Below, in pieces: positions 47,520-59,234 of a stretch of DNA of 64,000 bases (position 1 is its first letter; each line of letters begins with the position of its first letter). A program made the translations under genes and the position numbers. Below the pieces are notes generated by a model. It was given only the letters and a program-made list of their open reading frames with translations. It searched no databases and was not told the origin of the DNA. The stretch is from Affinibrenneria salicis (GTDB lineage Bacteria; Pseudomonadota; Gammaproteobacteria; Enterobacterales; Enterobacteriaceae): NCBI RefSeq assembly GCF_008710095.1, contig NZ_VYKJ01000013.1, forward strand, positions 124,001-188,000, read 5' to 3'.

Positions 47520-48305
47520 TCAGGCAGCCAGGCCGGCAATGATGTTGGCCAACAGATCGAAGACCTCGCCGAAGATGTGCTCGGCGAAGGGCGCGACCAG
47601 CGGCAACAGCAGGCCGATGGTCAATATGCCGATGGTCAGGGTGACCGGAAAGCCGATAACAAACACCGACAGCTGAGGGGAGACGCGGTTTAATATGCCC
47701 AGTGCCAGGTTAATCATCAGCAGCAGCGTGATAATCGGCAGCGCCAGCATAAGCCCGTTGATAAACACCAGTCCGCCGGCGCGGGCGATCGACAGGAAGA
47801 TCTCGCTGTTCAGCGTGCCGCCGCCGCTGATCGGCAGGGTATGAAAACTGTCGGACAGCAGGGATATAAGCCATAGATGGCCGTCGAAAGCCAGAAACAG
47901 CAGCATGGCCAGCAGGTTGAGAAAGCGCGCCAGCACCGGCATGTTGGGGCCGCCGGACGGATCGAAGAAGGTGGCGAACGACAGGCCCATCTGTAGCCCG
48001 ATCACTTCGCCGGCGATGCGGAACACCGTAAAAGCCAGCTGCATGGTCAGACCCAGCGCGATACCGATAATCATTTGCTGCATCAATAGCCATACGCCCG
48101 CCGCGGAAAACACCGGCGTCATATTCGCCTCGATCGTGGGGACGATCAGAATGGTGATCAGCAGAGACAGGCCGATTTTCACCCGAAAGTTTATCTCTTT
48201 CTCGCTCAGGATCGGCGCCGTCGCCACCAGCGCCAGTATGCGTACAAAAGGCCAGAAATATTGCACCAGCCATGCGCTGTAGGTCTGGCTGCTGAGCTCA
48301 ATCAT
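47520..48305 (-). CDS. fliR: Flagellar export gate protein FliR
   Basis: 261 residues, about six membrane helices. It is part of the FliPQR export gate. [20 protein letters not shown] is the family hallmark. Six or so bases separate it from fliQ upstream. Last gene of the fliL-R run. Confidence 0.95.
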   Translation of the reverse strand: MIELSSQTYSAWLVQYFWPFVRILALVATAPILSEKEINFRVKIGLSLLITILIVPTIEANMTPVFSAAGVWLLMQQMIIGIALGLTMQLAFTVFRIAGEVIGLQMGLSFATFFDPSGGPNMPVLARFLNLLAMLLFLAFDGHLWLISLLSDSFHTLPISGGGTLNSEIFLSIARAGGLVFINGLMLALPIITLLLMINLALGILNRVSPQLSVFVIGFPVTLTIGILTIGLLLPLVAPFAEHIFGEVFDLLANIIAGLAA

Positions 48306-48308
48306 GGG

Positions 48309-48578
48309 TTAACCGATAATGTTGGGCAGGTTACTGAACAGCGTGCGGATATAATCCAGGATCAGACTGAGCATCCACGGGCCGGCGATCAGAATGGTCA
48401 CAAATACGGCCAGGATTTTCGGGATGAAAGACAGCGTCATTTCGTTGATTTGGGTCGCCGCCTGCAGCAGGCTGACGATCAGCCCGCTGAACAGCGCGGC
48501 CAGCAGCAGGGGCGCGGCCAGCAGCAGCGCGACTTTCATGGCTTCATAGCCGAGGGCCATGACGGATTCTGGTGTCAT
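48309..48578 (-). CDS. fliQ: Flagellar export gate protein FliQ
   Basis: 89 residues, two membrane helices. LIVSLLQAATQINEMTLSFI and PKILAVF are highly conserved in FliQ and its type III secretion relatives. AGGG precedes ATG 48578; 27 bp after fliP. Confidence 0.96.
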   Translation of the reverse strand: MTPESVMALGYEAMKVALLLAAPLLLAALFSGLIVSLLQAATQINEMTLSFIPKILAVFVTILIAGPWMLSLILDYIRTLFSNLPNIIG

Positions 48579-48605
48579 TCTTTTTCCCTACGCGGTTGTC
48601 TTACG

Positions 48606-49379
48606 TCAGCTATAAAAACTCTGTGCCAGGGAACCCAGCAGCAACTGCCAGCCGTCAACCAGAACAAAGAGCATCAGTTTAAACGGCAACGATACCGTCG
48701 CCGGCGGCACCATCATCATCCCCAGCGCCATCAGTACGCTGGCGACCACCAGGTCGATAATCAGGAACGGGATAAAGATGGTAAAGCCAATCTGGAACGC
48801 GGTCTTTAACTCGCTGGTGACAAACGACGGCAGCAGCACGCGCATCGGCACCGCTTCCGGACCTTCCGGCGCCGGCACGTTGGCCAGCCGGGTAAACAGC
48901 GCCAGATCGGATTCGCGCGTTTGCCGCAGCATAAATTCGCGCAGCGGCTGGGCGCCGCGTTCAATCGCCGTTTCCATGCTGATCTTTTCCTGGCTGAACG
49001 GCAGATAGGCATCCTGGTAAATGTTGGTCAGCACCGGCGACATAATAAAGAAGGTCAGGAACAGGCTCAGCCCCAGCAAAATCTGGTTAGGCGGCGCCGA
49101 GGGCGTACCCAGCGCGTTGCGCAGCAGGCTGAGTACGATGATGATGCGGGTGAAGCTGGTCATCATCAGCAGCGCGGCCGGAATAAAGGTCAGCGAAGTC
49201 AGCAGGACCAGCGTCTGCACCGGCAGCGTCCAGCTCTGGCCGCCGTTGGCCAGCGGCTGGCTGACCAGACCGGGCAGTTGCGCAAATACGGACGGCGCCG
49301 ACAGCAGCAGCAGGGCGGCCAGCGGCCAGCTTAGCCTGCGCGCGATCGCGCCGCGGAAAAGGCGTCGGGCGAATGTCAT
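48606..49379 (-). CDS. fliP: Flagellar export gate protein FliP
   Basis: 257 residues. A cleavable signal-like N-terminus (to VFA) is followed by [20 protein letters not shown], the family signature, and a C-terminal [20 protein letters not shown]. It forms the core export pore with FliQ and FliR. Start overlaps the fliO stop by 4 bp. Confidence 0.97.
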   Translation of the reverse strand: MTFARRLFRGAIARRLSWPLAALLLLSAPSVFAQLPGLVSQPLANGGQSWTLPVQTLVLLTSLTFIPAALLMMTSFTRIIIVLSLLRNALGTPSAPPNQILLGLSLFLTFFIMSPVLTNIYQDAYLPFSQEKISMETAIERGAQPLREFMLRQTRESDLALFTRLANVPAPEGPEAVPMRVLLPSFVTSELKTAFQIGFTIFIPFLIIDLVVASVLMALGMMMVPPATVSLPFKLMLFVLVDGWQLLLGSLAQSFYS

Positions 49380-49789
49380 TCTGATTTCCCCGGGCGTTTT
49401 AATACTTTTTGTAACAATCTGGCGAACTCCGCTGTTTTATCCTGACCGCTTTCGGCCAGCGCCTCCGGCCGGGCCGGCTGTTGGTGCAGCAGGTTGACGC
49501 TGTGCGCCGTGACGCCCAGCACCAGCCAGTTGCCGTCGGCTTCGACAATCACCACGCGCTCCCGCTGGCCGACCTGGCAGGCGGAAACCACTTTGAGCAG
49601 TTTGTTGGCTTTGGACGGAGGGGCAAAACCCAGCTTACGCATCAGCCAGGCGATGAGCAGAATGAACAGCAGTATCCCGGCCAGCACGCTGCCGATTTGC
49701 GTCAGCAGCGTGCTGTTGGTCAACGGCGGCTCAACCGCCACCGTTGACGTGGTGTTGTTGGCAGAAGAAGAAGGAAACGAGGTCGGCAT
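49376..49789 (-). CDS. fliO: Flagellar export gate assembly protein FliO
   Basis: 137 residues, one membrane helix at about 32-52 and a small cytoplasmic domain with [18 protein letters not shown]. It stabilises FliP during assembly. The N-terminal 25 residues are Ser/Thr/Asn-rich. ATG 49789 overlaps the fliN stop (TGATG). Confidence 0.93.
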   Translation of the reverse strand: MPTSFPSSSANNTTSTVAVEPPLTNSTLLTQIGSVLAGILLFILLIAWLMRKLGFAPPSKANKLLKVVSACQVGQRERVVIVEADGNWLVLGVTAHSVNLLHQQPARPEALAESGQDKTAEFARLLQKVLKRPGKSE

Positions 49790-50202
49790 CAGCGGCTCAG
49801 GCGGCGCATACGTTCGGTCGGCGTGATGATATCCGTAATGCGCACGCCGTATTTATCGGACACCACCACGACTTCGCCCTGGGCGATCAGATAGCCGTTG
49901 ATCAAAATATCCAGCGGTTCGCCCGCCAGACCGTCCAGCGCGACGACCGAACCCTGCGACAGGCGCAGCAGCTCTTTGATCGTCATTTTGGTGCGCCCCA
50001 GCTCAACCGTCAGCTTAACCGGAATATCCAGAATAAGATCGATATCGTGCAGCGATCCCATCGCGTCCTGGGCGTCCAGTTTATTGAATATGCCGTCGGT
50101 GCTGGCGGGGCTTTTTTCTGCAGCCTGTTGCTCGTTAAATGCATCAGCCCACAGATCGTCCACTGATTCCGTTCCCTCGGACGGGGTGTTGTTGTCACTC
50201 AT
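49789..50202 (-). CDS. fliN: Motor switch protein FliN
   Basis: 137 residues, as in E. coli. The N-terminal DDLWADAFNEQ is a CheY-binding region; the C-terminal SpoA domain reads IDLILDIPVKLTVELGRT through GVRITDIITPTERMRRL. C-ring component. ATG 50202 after GAGGAACAGCCC is chosen over 50220; it overlaps fliM by 8 bp. Confidence 0.97.
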   Translation of the reverse strand: MSDNNTPSEGTESVDDLWADAFNEQQAAEKSPASTDGIFNKLDAQDAMGSLHDIDLILDIPVKLTVELGRTKMTIKELLRLSQGSVVALDGLAGEPLDILINGYLIAQGEVVVVSDKYGVRITDIITPTERMRRLSR

Positions 50203-51205
50203 TGGGCTGTTCCTCATCATTCAGAGAATTCAAAATGGGATTAATTAAATGTTCAACACGCAAAGCATATTGCCCGTTCAGGGTGCCGTACTGACCGGTC
50301 AAAACCGGGACACCGTCAACATGGGCAATTAATCGTTCCGGTTTCTCAATCGGCAGCACGTCGCCCGGCTGCAGTTTGAGAATGCGCGACAGGCGCAGAG
50401 GAATATCAACAAAATTGGCGATCAGCTCCAGTTCGGAATGCTGTACCTGTTTGGTCAGCGTCTCGCGCCAGTTTTGATCTTCCTGCTGCGAGTTTTCCAG
50501 CGGCGGATTCACCAGCAGTTCGCGCAGCGGCTCAATCATCGCAAAGGGGATACAAATATTGAATTCCCCGGTCAGCGAGCCGATTTCGACATGGAAGGGC
50601 GTCGTCACCACGATGTCGTTCGGCGAAGTGGTAATGTTGGTGAATTTAACCTGCATCTCGGAGCGGACATATTCCACATCGAGCTTATAGATAGCGTTCC
50701 ACGCGTCGCTGTATGCTTCCAGCGCCAGACGCAGCATGCGTTTAACCACCCGCTGTTCGGTATGGGTGAACTCCCGTCCTTCAACCTTCGTCGGGAAACG
50801 TCCGTCGCCGCCGAACAGGTTATCGACGGCGATAAACACCAGACTGGGCGAAAAGACGAACAGCGCCGTGCCGCGCAACGGCTTCAGATGAATCAGGTTC
50901 AGGTTGGTCGGCACCGGCAGGTTGCGGGCAAAATCGTGATACGGCTGGATTTTGATCGGCCCGACGGTAATATCCGGGCTGCGGCGCAATAGATTGAACA
51001 ACCCCATCCGAAACTGGCGGGCAAAGCGTTCATTAATAATTTCCAGCGCCTGTAAACGCTCGCGGATAACCCGGCGCTGGGTATTGGGGTCATAGGGCCT
51101 GACATCCCCATCGGCCCCGGCGGCCACGGCCGGCTTTTCACTTCCGTCGCTGTCGCCGTTCAGCAGAGCGTCAATTTCTGCCTGAGAAAGAATGCTATCG
51201 CCCAT
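50195..51205 (-). CDS. fliM: Motor switch protein FliM
   Basis: 336 residues. The N-terminal CheY-binding peptide is ILSQAEIDALLNGDSDG; the middle domain contacts FliG and the C-terminal SpoA domain FliN. Full C-ring component. The Shine-Dalgarno site is weak, so coupling to fliL (5 bp upstream) is likely. Confidence 0.97.
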   Translation of the reverse strand: MGDSILSQAEIDALLNGDSDGSEKPAVAAGADGDVRPYDPNTQRRVIRERLQALEIINERFARQFRMGLFNLLRRSPDITVGPIKIQPYHDFARNLPVPTNLNLIHLKPLRGTALFVFSPSLVFIAVDNLFGGDGRFPTKVEGREFTHTEQRVVKRMLRLALEAYSDAWNAIYKLDVEYVRSEMQVKFTNITTSPNDIVVTTPFHVEIGSLTGEFNICIPFAMIEPLRELLVNPPLENSQQEDQNWRETLTKQVQHSELELIANFVDIPLRLSRILKLQPGDVLPIEKPERLIAHVDGVPVLTGQYGTLNGQYALRVEHLINPILNSLNDEEQPNE

Positions 51206-51210
51206 AATAT

Positions 51211-51690
51211 TTATCGCAGTATAAAAGCAGTGAACAGAACATCATTAACCACCAGATTGGGCTGGCCGGCCACCAGAGGCTTGCTCAGCACCTGTTTAAT
51301 TTCTTCCACCAGTTTCTGCTTACCCTGTTCGTTAGCCAGATCGAGCGCATTCTGACGTGACAGCAGTAACAGCAGTCGGCTGCGGACTTCCGGCAGGTAT
51401 TTGTTTAACTGCTCAAGCGTAGCCTGATCGGCCAGACGCAGCGTGAAACCGACATACAGCACCCGATCCGGGTCGTTGTCGGGGTTAACCAGATTAACCG
51501 TAAAGGTATCCAGCGGCATGAAAACCGGTGCGGGCGGCGGCGGCGCTTCCTGCGCGGCGGGGGCTGACTTCTGCTGATGCAAAAACCACCAACTTACGCC
51601 TGCCGCACTGAGACCGGCAAAGACGAGAATAAGCACGATGGTGAGCCAGACAGAGCGTTTGCGTCCTGACGGGAGTGCATTTTCAGACAT
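51211..51690 (-). CDS. fliL: Flagellar basal body-associated protein FliL
   Basis: 159 residues: short cytoplasmic tail, one membrane helix (about 17-38) and a periplasmic domain with [12 protein letters not shown]. FliL stabilises stator function under load. First gene of the fliLMNOPQR run. Confidence 0.95.
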   Translation of the reverse strand: MSENALPSGRKRSVWLTIVLILVFAGLSAAGVSWWFLHQQKSAPAAQEAPPPPAPVFMPLDTFTVNLVNPDNDPDRVLYVGFTLRLADQATLEQLNKYLPEVRSRLLLLLSRQNALDLANEQGKQKLVEEIKQVLSKPLVAGQPNLVVNDVLFTAFILR

Positions 51691-51843
51691 AGCTAAAGAC
51701 GGTTCCTGTGACTATTGATATCCGGCGCGGTACGGCATTGCACTGGATTAATGCATAATATTATTGATTATCCCGTCAATTTCAGCCATCAATAGGATGA
51801 ATAAACGGAGAAAACCGCGTCAACTTGTGCGTTTACTCTCTGG
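51691..51843. promoter_or_regulatory. Gap between fliK and fliL
   Basis: 153 bp, much larger than the other gaps in the minus-strand blocks, so a separate class 2 promoter for fliLMNOPQR is likely here, as in E. coli. No FlhDC box was assigned. Confidence 0.4.
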
Positions 51844-53238
51844 TCAGGCAAAGATATCCACCCGACCCTGGACCGAAATCACACTGGCCGCCGTCGGCGG
51901 CTGAACGAGCGTCGCGCCGGCGATGTCAACGCCGCTCAATCGGTTTTGCCCGCTGCCGGCATTGCCTTCAGACTGTTGCTGCGCCTGCTGCTGCCAGCCG
52001 GATGATGCGTCGCTGCCGACGCTCGCCTGGCCCAGATTAATGCCGCTTTCCGCCATTGAGGTGCGCAAATGGGGAAGGGCGGCTTCCATCGCCGCGCGCA
52101 CCTGGCTGTTGGCCGAGACCAGGTGGAGCTGCGCCTGATTGTCATCCAGCTTCAGGCTGATTTGCAGCGAACCCAGTTCCTGCGGATGGAGACGCAGTTC
52201 CGCCGTTTGCTGTCCGTTGCGGCTGAACATGATCACCTGCTGGCTTACCGCCTGCTGCCATTCGTCGCTGCCTAACTGCGCGTTAATTTGCGCCGTTACC
52301 ACCGGCGCGACCGACGCGCTGGTTTGGGTCACCGGCGCCTGCGCGCTGGCCGCGATGGGCTGCTGCACGGCGCTATTCACGGATGCGTGCGCCGCGAGGG
52401 ATTGTCCGTCACGCAGGCTGGACGATGAAAAAGAGGTCTTATCGTCGGCGCTGGCGGACAACGCGACATCCTGCTGTAGCGCTTTATTGCTGTTCGCCAG
52501 ACTGGCGGCGTCATCGCTCTGCGCGGCCAGACGCTGGGTAAATGACGAACCGGAGGCGCTGGTGGCCGCCGGCTGGGCCTTTTGCTCCGCGCCGTCGGAT
52601 AACAGCGTACTCTTATCCGTCTGGTCGGTCGATGTTTTTGCCTGCGGCAGGGCGGAGACGAGAGCAGGGATCGCTGCCTGTTGTTCCACCGCTTCGCCGA
52701 TGGGGGCGGTCGGCGCGGCGGTCGGCGACTGGCTGGCCTGGATCATCGCCATTAACTGGCGGGTGGCGTCGTCCGCGTTGGCCAGCGTCGGGTCTGCCAG
52801 CGTCAGGTCGACGTCCGCGTCATCCGTGGCCGGCGCGATCTTATCTGTCGCCGGCGCGGCGCCGCTGAGCAACGCCAGCCCGGCGGCGGTGGCGCTCTCC
52901 TCGCTGCTGTCGTCGTCCGTCGCCAGTTTCGGATTCTTATGCCAGGCGACATTTTGTGTGACCGCCTCCTGCAGCACGCTATCCGCGGCGCTGACGTTCT
53001 GCGCCACGTCCGGCGCTTCCGCGCCGTCGGTCGCGCTTTGGCTTGTCTGCTGCGCGTTTTTCTCCGGCGCCTGCTCTTTTTTCAGTCCCGTTTGCTGGTT
53101 GCCCGACATGGTTGAGGCCAGAACGCGATCGAAGCTTTGCCCCTGACTGGCATCGTCAGTGCGTTCGCTACTCACAACGTTTTGTGCGACAGACGGGGTG
53201 TCATTTGTTGTAATCATTGTGACAGTAGAAAGACTCAT
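51844..53238 (-). CDS. fliK: Hook-length control protein FliK
   Basis: 464 residues. The long, low-complexity N-terminal two-thirds (Ala, Asp, Ser and Thr-rich) is the molecular ruler; the C-terminal switch domain is at about 330-425 with ELRLHPQELGSLQISLKLDD. FliK ends hook growth and switches FlhB. It is longer than E. coli FliK (375 as recalled), mostly in the ruler. 5 bp after fliJ. Confidence 0.94.
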   Translation of the reverse strand: MSLSTVTMITTNDTPSVAQNVVSSERTDDASQGQSFDRVLASTMSGNQQTGLKKEQAPEKNAQQTSQSATDGAEAPDVAQNVSAADSVLQEAVTQNVAWHKNPKLATDDDSSEESATAAGLALLSGAAPATDKIAPATDDADVDLTLADPTLANADDATRQLMAMIQASQSPTAAPTAPIGEAVEQQAAIPALVSALPQAKTSTDQTDKSTLLSDGAEQKAQPAATSASGSSFTQRLAAQSDDAASLANSNKALQQDVALSASADDKTSFSSSSLRDGQSLAAHASVNSAVQQPIAASAQAPVTQTSASVAPVVTAQINAQLGSDEWQQAVSQQVIMFSRNGQQTAELRLHPQELGSLQISLKLDDNQAQLHLVSANSQVRAAMEAALPHLRTSMAESGINLGQASVGSDASSGWQQQAQQQSEGNAGSGQNRLSGVDIAGATLVQPPTAASVISVQGRVDIFA

Positions 53239-53243
53239 AATCT

Positions 53244-53681
53244 TTATTTCCTCAACGAGGTACGTTGTGCAAATTCATCCATCAATTTTTGCTCATGCCG
53301 GTTTTCCTGCAGTAAGATCTTTTGCGCGGCACGTTCCTGTAAAGTGGCAAAGGCGTTCAGTCGCTGCTGTTTGGCCTGCCAGGCCTGAACCGCCTGCTGC
53401 AGCCGTTGATTCCACACCGACAACTGCTGCTTATGCTGTTCTATCGCTTTTTCCAGCGTCTGAATAAATTGTTGATAGTTGTACCAGTTGCCGGCATCAA
53501 TTCCTTTCCCCAGGTTGCTTTGCAACTGCAGCCGGTAGTCGTCTTCATACTGGAGCAGCATATCCAGCTGTTTCTGCGCCTGCAGATGCGACTGGCGCAC
53601 CTTGCCCAGCAGGGTGGCCGCGTCATCCGCATCTTTCTGCGCCAAATCGCGCAGGGTGGTCATCGGCGATTCACGTTTCAT
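53244..53681 (-). CDS. fliJ: Flagellar export protein FliJ
   Basis: 145 residues, a long coiled coil resembling the gamma subunit of ATPases. WYNYQQFIQTLEKAIEQH and EQKLMDEFAQR are conserved. It activates FliI and the export gate. It overlaps the fliI stop by one base (TAATG). Confidence 0.95.
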   Translation of the reverse strand: MKRESPMTTLRDLAQKDADDAATLLGKVRQSHLQAQKQLDMLLQYEDDYRLQLQSNLGKGIDAGNWYNYQQFIQTLEKAIEQHKQQLSVWNQRLQQAVQAWQAKQQRLNAFATLQERAAQKILLQENRHEQKLMDEFAQRTSLRK

Positions 53682-55057
53682 TATGCACCCCTGTCAGTCT
53701 GAAACAGCGCGGCCAGGTGTTGGCGGGCCGTTTCATAGTCGCAGCGTTCAAACATTCCCTGTTGCAGGAAGGATTCCAGCTGCGGATAAAGCTTAATTGC
53801 CCGGTCCAGCATGGGATCGCTGCCGCTGGCGTAGGCGCCCACGCTGATCAGGTCGCGGTTGCGCTGATAGCTGGACAGCAGTTGTTTAAACTGACGCACG
53901 GTGGCGTAGTGCTGCTCATCGATCAGCGAGGTCATCGCGCGGCTGATCGAGGCTTCGATATCAATGGCCGGGTAGTGGCCGGACTCAGCCAACTGGCGCG
54001 ACAGCACGATATGGCCGTCAAGGATCGCGCGCGCGGAGTCGGCGATCGGGTCTTGCTGATCGTCGCCCTCGGTCAGGACGGTATAAAAGGCGGTGATTGA
54101 TCCGCCGCCGTGAATGCCATTGCCGGCGCGTTCAACCAGCGCTGGCAGTTTGGCGAATACCGAGGGCGGATAGCCTTTGGTGGCCGGCGGTTCGCCGATG
54201 GCCAGCGCAATTTCGCGCTGTGCCATGGCGTAGCGCGTCAGGGAGTCCATAATCAGCAGTACATGCTGACCGCGATCGCGAAAATCTTCCGCGATACGCG
54301 TGGCATAGGCCGCGCCCTGCATGCGCAGCAGCGGCGAGACATCCGCCGGCGCGGCGATAACCACCGAGCGGGCGAGACCTTCGCTGCCGAGAATATTTTC
54401 AATAAAGTCTTTCACTTCCCGGCCGCGTTCGCCGATTAGCCCGACCACGATGACATCCGCCTGGGTGTAGCGCGCCATCATGCCCAGCAGCACGCTTTTA
54501 CCGACGCCGGAGCCGGCGAACAGCCCCATACGCTGACCACGTCCCACGGTCAACAATGCGTTGATGGCGCGCACGCCCACGTCGAGCACGTGCTCAATCG
54601 GCGTACGCTGCAGCGGGTTAAACGGCGCGGTATGCAGCGGCGCGCGGAAACCGGTTTCCGGCGAGGGAAAGCCGTCCAGCGGCTTCGCGCTGCCGTCCAG
54701 CACCCGGCCCAGCAGTTCAGGGCCGAGCGGCAGCTGCTTGCCCTGCGGCGCACCGGCCGGCGTCTGACGCGCATAAACGCGCGCGCCCGGCGTAATCCCC
54801 TCGACCTCTTCCAGCGGCATCAGAAACAGGCGCTGGCCGTTAAAGCCCACCACTTCGCTTTCGACTTCATCGACCTGCTGTCCGTTGTGCCGTTCGATCA
54901 GACAGGTGGCGCCGAGCGGCATATGCAGCCCGGTGGCCTCCAGCACCAGCCCGGTGGCGCGGGTTAGACGGCCGTAGCGGCGCACCGTCGGCGTACCGGC
55001 GATGCGTTGTTCAATCGCGTCCAGCGATTCCAGCCAGCGAGAGAGGCGCAGCGTCAT
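53681..55057 (-). CDS. fliI: Flagellar export ATPase FliI
   Basis: 458 residues. Walker [16 protein letters not shown] near residue 180, Walker [12 protein letters not shown], and the catalytic Glu of [14 protein letters not shown] hexameric ATPase that unfolds and delivers export substrates. ATG 55057 (MTLRLSRWL, equivalent to E. coli MTTRLTRWL) is chosen, with GGGAG 7 bases upstream; it overlaps the fliH stop. Confidence 0.97.
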   Translation of the reverse strand: MTLRLSRWLESLDAIEQRIAGTPTVRRYGRLTRATGLVLEATGLHMPLGATCLIERHNGQQVDEVESEVVGFNGQRLFLMPLEEVEGITPGARVYARQTPAGAPQGKQLPLGPELLGRVLDGSAKPLDGFPSPETGFRAPLHTAPFNPLQRTPIEHVLDVGVRAINALLTVGRGQRMGLFAGSGVGKSVLLGMMARYTQADVIVVGLIGERGREVKDFIENILGSEGLARSVVIAAPADVSPLLRMQGAAYATRIAEDFRDRGQHVLLIMDSLTRYAMAQREIALAIGEPPATKGYPPSVFAKLPALVERAGNGIHGGGSITAFYTVLTEGDDQQDPIADSARAILDGHIVLSRQLAESGHYPAIDIEASISRAMTSLIDEQHYATVRQFKQLLSSYQRNRDLISVGAYASGSDPMLDRAIKLYPQLESFLQQGMFERCDYETARQHLAALFQTDRGA

Positions 55058-55764
55058 CATAGTTCTCCCGGCGCGGCCAGGCGGCACAGCTCATGCCAGC
55101 GGGTGGCCAGACTGGCGTCGAGATCGCCGTCCTCGGCGCTGATCTTGCAGCCGCCCGGATGGAGCTGGTTATCCGCCAGCAGGCGCCAGCCGTGCAGGCT
55201 CAGCGTCGGTCCAAGCACTTGCTCGACGCGTTCGAGGTCGCCGGGATTGACCCGCAGCTGCGGCTTGCCGTTAAACAACGGTTCCTGCTGCATCAACTGC
55301 TGGATCTGCGTCAGCAGGGCGCTGCCGTCGCATACCGGCGGCTGCCCCAAAATCTGTCTGGCTGCGGTCAGCGCCAGCTGCATCAGCCGGGCGGGGATCA
55401 CGCTGTCCAGCGCATCCAGCGTATGCTGAAATTCGCCGACCATCTGCTGCAACTGTTCGGTCAACGGCTGCTGCTGCTGTTGCGCATCCTGCAGCCCCTG
55501 TTCGCGACCGGCGGCCAGACCGGCCTGATAACCGGCGTCATAGCCTTGCTGTTGCCCCTGATTAAACCCTTCCTGCTGGGCCTGCAGCTGAATTTGATCG
55601 CGCATCGTCTGCAGTTCGTCGACCGGCTGCGGCATCGCATCATCAACGTCATACGCCGTTTTCAGTGCATCCGCGGCGGGTTCGGGCGCCGGCGGGGCGA
55701 TGGGCGCGGCGAAATCATTCGGCGTCCAGCGCCGCCACGGCTGATCTTTCAGCTCATCAGACAT
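55057..55764 (-). CDS. fliH: Flagellar export ATPase regulator FliH
   Basis: 235 residues. A GxxxG-type glycine repeat stretch ([19 protein letters not shown]) forms the helical stalk at about 75-100; the C-terminal domain with [20 protein letters not shown] binds FliI. ATG 55764 ([18 protein letters not shown]) matches the FliM/FliN-binding N-terminus of E. coli; it overlaps fliG by 8 bp. Confidence 0.95.
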   Translation of the reverse strand: MSDELKDQPWRRWTPNDFAAPIAPPAPEPAADALKTAYDVDDAMPQPVDELQTMRDQIQLQAQQEGFNQGQQQGYDAGYQAGLAAGREQGLQDAQQQQQPLTEQLQQMVGEFQHTLDALDSVIPARLMQLALTAARQILGQPPVCDGSALLTQIQQLMQQEPLFNGKPQLRVNPGDLERVEQVLGPTLSLHGWRLLADNQLHPGGCKISAEDGDLDASLATRWHELCRLAAPGEL

Positions 55765-56749
55765 AGGTATCCTCGCCGCCGCCAATAATTATCTCGCCGC
55801 TGTCGGCCAGACGACGCACAATAAGCAGGATGGCTTTCTGCTCGGCTTCCACCTGCGACATGCGGACCGGGCCGCGGTTGGCCAGATCGTCGCGCAGGAT
55901 TTCCGCCGCGCGCTGCGACATATTGCGCAGGAATTTTTCGCGTAGCGGCTGCTCGGAGCCCTTCAGCGCCAGCAGCAGCGATTCGGATTCCACTTCCTGC
56001 AGCAAACGCTGGATGCTGCGATCGTCCACCTCGACCAGATTTTCGAACAGGAACATTTCGTCGATGATTTTCTGCGCCAGTTCGCCGTCGAATTCGCGCA
56101 CCGCATCGATAACCGCCTCTTCCTGCTGGGTCTTCATCAGGTTGATAATCTCGGCGGCGGTGCGAATACCGCCCATTTTGCTGCGTTTGAGATTCTGTCC
56201 GTCCAGCAAACCGTTCAGCACTTCGGTCAGTTCGGCCAGCGCCGCCGGCTGTACGCCGCCAAAGGTGGCGATACGCAGCATCACGTCGTTGCGCAACCGT
56301 TCATCGAACAGCGCCAGAATATCGGCGGCCTGCGCGCGCTTCAGATGCACCAGAATGGTGGCGATAATCTGCGGATGCTCGTCTTTGATCAGATCGGCCG
56401 CACTCTGCGGTTCCATAAAGTTGAGCGTTTCCATCCCGGAGGTGGTTTCTTTGGTATCCAGAATATCTTCCAGCAGGCTGGAGGCGCGTTCCTCGCCCAG
56501 CGCCTTCACCAGCACGGAGCGCAGATAATCGCCGGCGTTGACGCTCAGCGCCGCATACTGCTCGGCGTCGGCCTCAAACTCTTTCAGCACTTCGCTCAGC
56601 TGCTGATTCGACACCTGACGCATGCTGGCCATCGCGGCGCTGAGATGCTGTACTTCCCGCGTCGAGAGGTGTGTGAACACCTCGGCCGCCCGGTCTTCAC
56701 CAATGGTCATCAGTAAGATGGCGCTTTTTTCTGTTCCGGTCATACTCAT
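55757..56749 (-). CDS. fliG: Motor switch protein FliG
   Basis: 330 residues. [20 protein letters not shown] at the N-terminus binds FliF; the armadillo and torque domains follow, with the charged ridge in [24 protein letters not shown] sequence and [12 protein letters not shown]. It faces MotA R90/E98. Start overlaps the fliF stop (ATGA). Confidence 0.97.
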   Translation of the reverse strand: MSMTGTEKSAILLMTIGEDRAAEVFTHLSTREVQHLSAAMASMRQVSNQQLSEVLKEFEADAEQYAALSVNAGDYLRSVLVKALGEERASSLLEDILDTKETTSGMETLNFMEPQSAADLIKDEHPQIIATILVHLKRAQAADILALFDERLRNDVMLRIATFGGVQPAALAELTEVLNGLLDGQNLKRSKMGGIRTAAEIINLMKTQQEEAVIDAVREFDGELAQKIIDEMFLFENLVEVDDRSIQRLLQEVESESLLLALKGSEQPLREKFLRNMSQRAAEILRDDLANRGPVRMSQVEAEQKAILLIVRRLADSGEIIIGGGEDTYV

Positions 56750-58443
56750 AGTTCATTACCCATCCATTGACGGATGACCAGCGCGACCACGCGTGGGTCA
56801 TTTTCGGCCAGGTCGCGGATACGCTGACTCTGCAATTCGGCGCTGATGCGCTGCTGCGATTTCTTCTGTTGTTCCTGCTCGTCTCTGCTCAGCTTAACGA
56901 CCACATCGTCATCGTTAGCGCCCGCCGCCGCCGGCGCAGCTGCATTCGCCTGTTCGGTTTTCTTCTGCAACTGCGGACGGACCAGTTTGCGCCACAGTAT
57001 CCAGGCGACGATCAGAACCAGCAGCCAGCGTCCGGCGTTAAGCAGCAGATCGAAGAAGGATTGCTGTTGCCAGAACGGAAGTTCGCTGCCGCCTTCGGTC
57101 GTCTGGGTGAACGGGGTGTTGACCACGTTAATCGAGTCGCCGCGTTCGTTGCTGAACCCCATCGCTTCGCGCGTCAGGTTTTCGATTTGCTTCAGTTGCG
57201 CTTCGGTCAGCGCCGCCGGTTTACCGTCTTCGCCGCCGGGCAGATAGTTGACCACCACGGCGACCGACAGGCGCTGTACTGAACCGGCGCTCTGTTTGGT
57301 ATGCCGAATAGTGCGATCCACTTCATAGTTGGTGGTTTCATCCCGACGGTTGCTGCTGGGCAGCGTACTGGCGTTCGCGGTTTGCGCCGTGGCGCCATTG
57401 TTCTGGCCCGCCTGATTGCCGGCATTGTTCGCATTGGCCGCCGGTGCGGTAATCGGCGCGGTCGGCGCCGGCGAAGGCTGGTTGGACAGGGCGCCCGGCA
57501 CGCCGCCGACGTTGGGGCCGCCGTTCTGCGCGCTCTGGCTGATCTGCTGGGAGCGCACCGCCGCTTTCTCCGGCGTCTGATTCGGCTGGTACTGTTCGTC
57601 AGTCTGCTCGCGGCTGGCGAAATCCAGCTGGGCGGTAACCTGCGCGTGTACGTTGCCGTTGCCGACCATCGGCGCCAGAATCGCTTCAATCCTGCGCTGA
57701 TAGCGATTCTCGACCTCATTGGTGTATTTCAACTGAGTGGCGTTCAGATCGCGACCGGCGCCGTCGGACTGCGTCAACAGGCGGCCATTCTGATCCACCA
57801 CCGTGACGTTGTCGGGCGGCAGACCGGCTACGCTGCCGGAAACCATATAGACGATGGCGTTGATTTGTCCTTCGTCCAGCGCGCGGCCGGGCTGCAGGTT
57901 TAGCGTAACGGAGGCGGACGGCGATTTTTGCTCGCGTACGAACAACGAGGGTTTTGGCATCGCCAGATGCACGCGGGCGTTTTGCACCGGTCCCAGCGTT
58001 TCAATGGTGCGCGATAACTCGCCTTCCAGCGCACGCTGATAGTTGACCTGTTCGCTGAACTGACTGATGCCGAACTTTTCCTGATCGAGCAGTTCAAATC
58101 CGACGGCGCCGCCTTTAGGCAGTCCCTGCTGCGCCAGACGCAAACGGGTTTCGTGCACCTTATCGGCCGGGATCAGCAACGCTCCGCCGCTGTCGGCAAA
58201 GCGGTAGGGGATATTCATCTGGGTCAGCTGCTGTACAATGGCGCCGCCATCGCGATCGTTCAGGTTGCTATACAGCACCCGATAATCCGGGCTTTTGGCC
58301 CACAGCGCCAGCGCGGTGATAATGGCAACGGCAGCAGCGGCCGCTATCAGTAAAGGTATTTTGGGGTTGGCACGTAAGCGGCTGAGCAGCGCGGTCAACC
58401 CATCACTACCTTTTGAACGTGAGCTGCTTTTCACAGTGCTCAT
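56746..58443 (-). CDS. fliF: MS-ring protein FliF
   Basis: 565 residues. Membrane helices at about 30-48 and 452-470 enclose a large periplasmic domain (ring-building motifs: [38 protein letters not shown]), including an Asn/Ala/Gly-rich linker about 305-365. The C-terminal tail binds FliG. First gene of the fliFGHIJK run, divergent from fliE. Confidence 0.97.
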   Translation of the reverse strand: MSTVKSSSRSKGSDGLTALLSRLRANPKIPLLIAAAAAVAIITALALWAKSPDYRVLYSNLNDRDGGAIVQQLTQMNIPYRFADSGGALLIPADKVHETRLRLAQQGLPKGGAVGFELLDQEKFGISQFSEQVNYQRALEGELSRTIETLGPVQNARVHLAMPKPSLFVREQKSPSASVTLNLQPGRALDEGQINAIVYMVSGSVAGLPPDNVTVVDQNGRLLTQSDGAGRDLNATQLKYTNEVENRYQRRIEAILAPMVGNGNVHAQVTAQLDFASREQTDEQYQPNQTPEKAAVRSQQISQSAQNGGPNVGGVPGALSNQPSPAPTAPITAPAANANNAGNQAGQNNGATAQTANASTLPSSNRRDETTNYEVDRTIRHTKQSAGSVQRLSVAVVVNYLPGGEDGKPAALTEAQLKQIENLTREAMGFSNERGDSINVVNTPFTQTTEGGSELPFWQQQSFFDLLLNAGRWLLVLIVAWILWRKLVRPQLQKKTEQANAAAPAAAGANDDDVVVKLSRDEQEQQKKSQQRISAELQSQRIRDLAENDPRVVALVIRQWMGNEL

Positions 58444-58683
58444 GCAATATTCCTGCTGGTAAACTTCTTGATAATTTTGAGTGACAACAAAACAGACTCC
58501 CTGATGAGCAATGACGTTACTCGCATCAACAATGGCTGCCTCCTGGAAGAAGGAATGTCATTATTTCCTCGCGGGTAAACATTTGATGGCTGAATTAGCT
58601 GTGTTTTTTATAGCTAATTAGCGCCTTAGAAGAAGTAATAATCTGGTATGGTTTCGTCATCATTAATTTATTGTGGTGGTGAG
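58444..58683. promoter_or_regulatory. Divergent class 2 promoter region fliF / fliE
   Basis: 240 bp, AT-rich near fliE, where FlhD4C2 activates both directions in relatives. No box assigned with confidence. Confidence 0.5.
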
Positions 58684-59001
58684 ATGTCAATTCAGGGTAT
58701 CGAATCGGTGGTACAGCAATTGCAGGCGACGGCCATACAGGCGCAGAGCAGCGGCAACGCGTCGTCCGACGTCAGCAGCGGCGGATTTGCCGCCGAATTA
58801 AAATCGGCGCTGGATAAAATCAGCACGCAGCAGCAGGCGGCCCGGACTCAGGCGCAGGACTTTGAACTGGGTAAACCCGGCGTGGCGCTTAACGATGTTA
58901 TGGTCGATTTGCAAAAATCGTCGCTTTCTATGCAAATGGGTATTCAGGTCAGGAACAAACTGGTTTCCGCTTACCAGGAAGTGATGAATATGTCGGTGTA
59001 A
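58684..59001 (+). CDS. fliE: Flagellar hook-basal body adaptor FliE
   Basis: 105 residues. Helical, with [20 protein letters not shown] and [20 protein letters not shown]. It links the MS ring to the rod. ATG 58684 (MSIQGIESV) after GGTGGTGAG is chosen over the upstream in-frame ATG. It stands alone and divergent from fliF. Confidence 0.96.
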   Translation: MSIQGIESVVQQLQATAIQAQSSGNASSDVSSGGFAAELKSALDKISTQQQAARTQAQDFELGKPGVALNDVMVDLQKSSLSMQMGIQVRNKLVSAYQEVMNMSV

Positions 59002-59234
59002 GTCGTCTGACTTCGCCGGCGTTCATCGCTTTATTGCCGTCTGATTATGTTATACGACGGCGCGCAACGCACGGTTAACCTGATACAGTCTGGTTAACCT
59101 TATCCTTCCGCTTTATTCTCGTTACCTTGCACAACACCGCTAATGAGCCGCGCCATCTCCGTGCGCAGGCATTCTGTTCACCGGCCACGGCCTTATTATC
59201 GGCCATAATTATCTCTCAGATTAAATGGCGGACG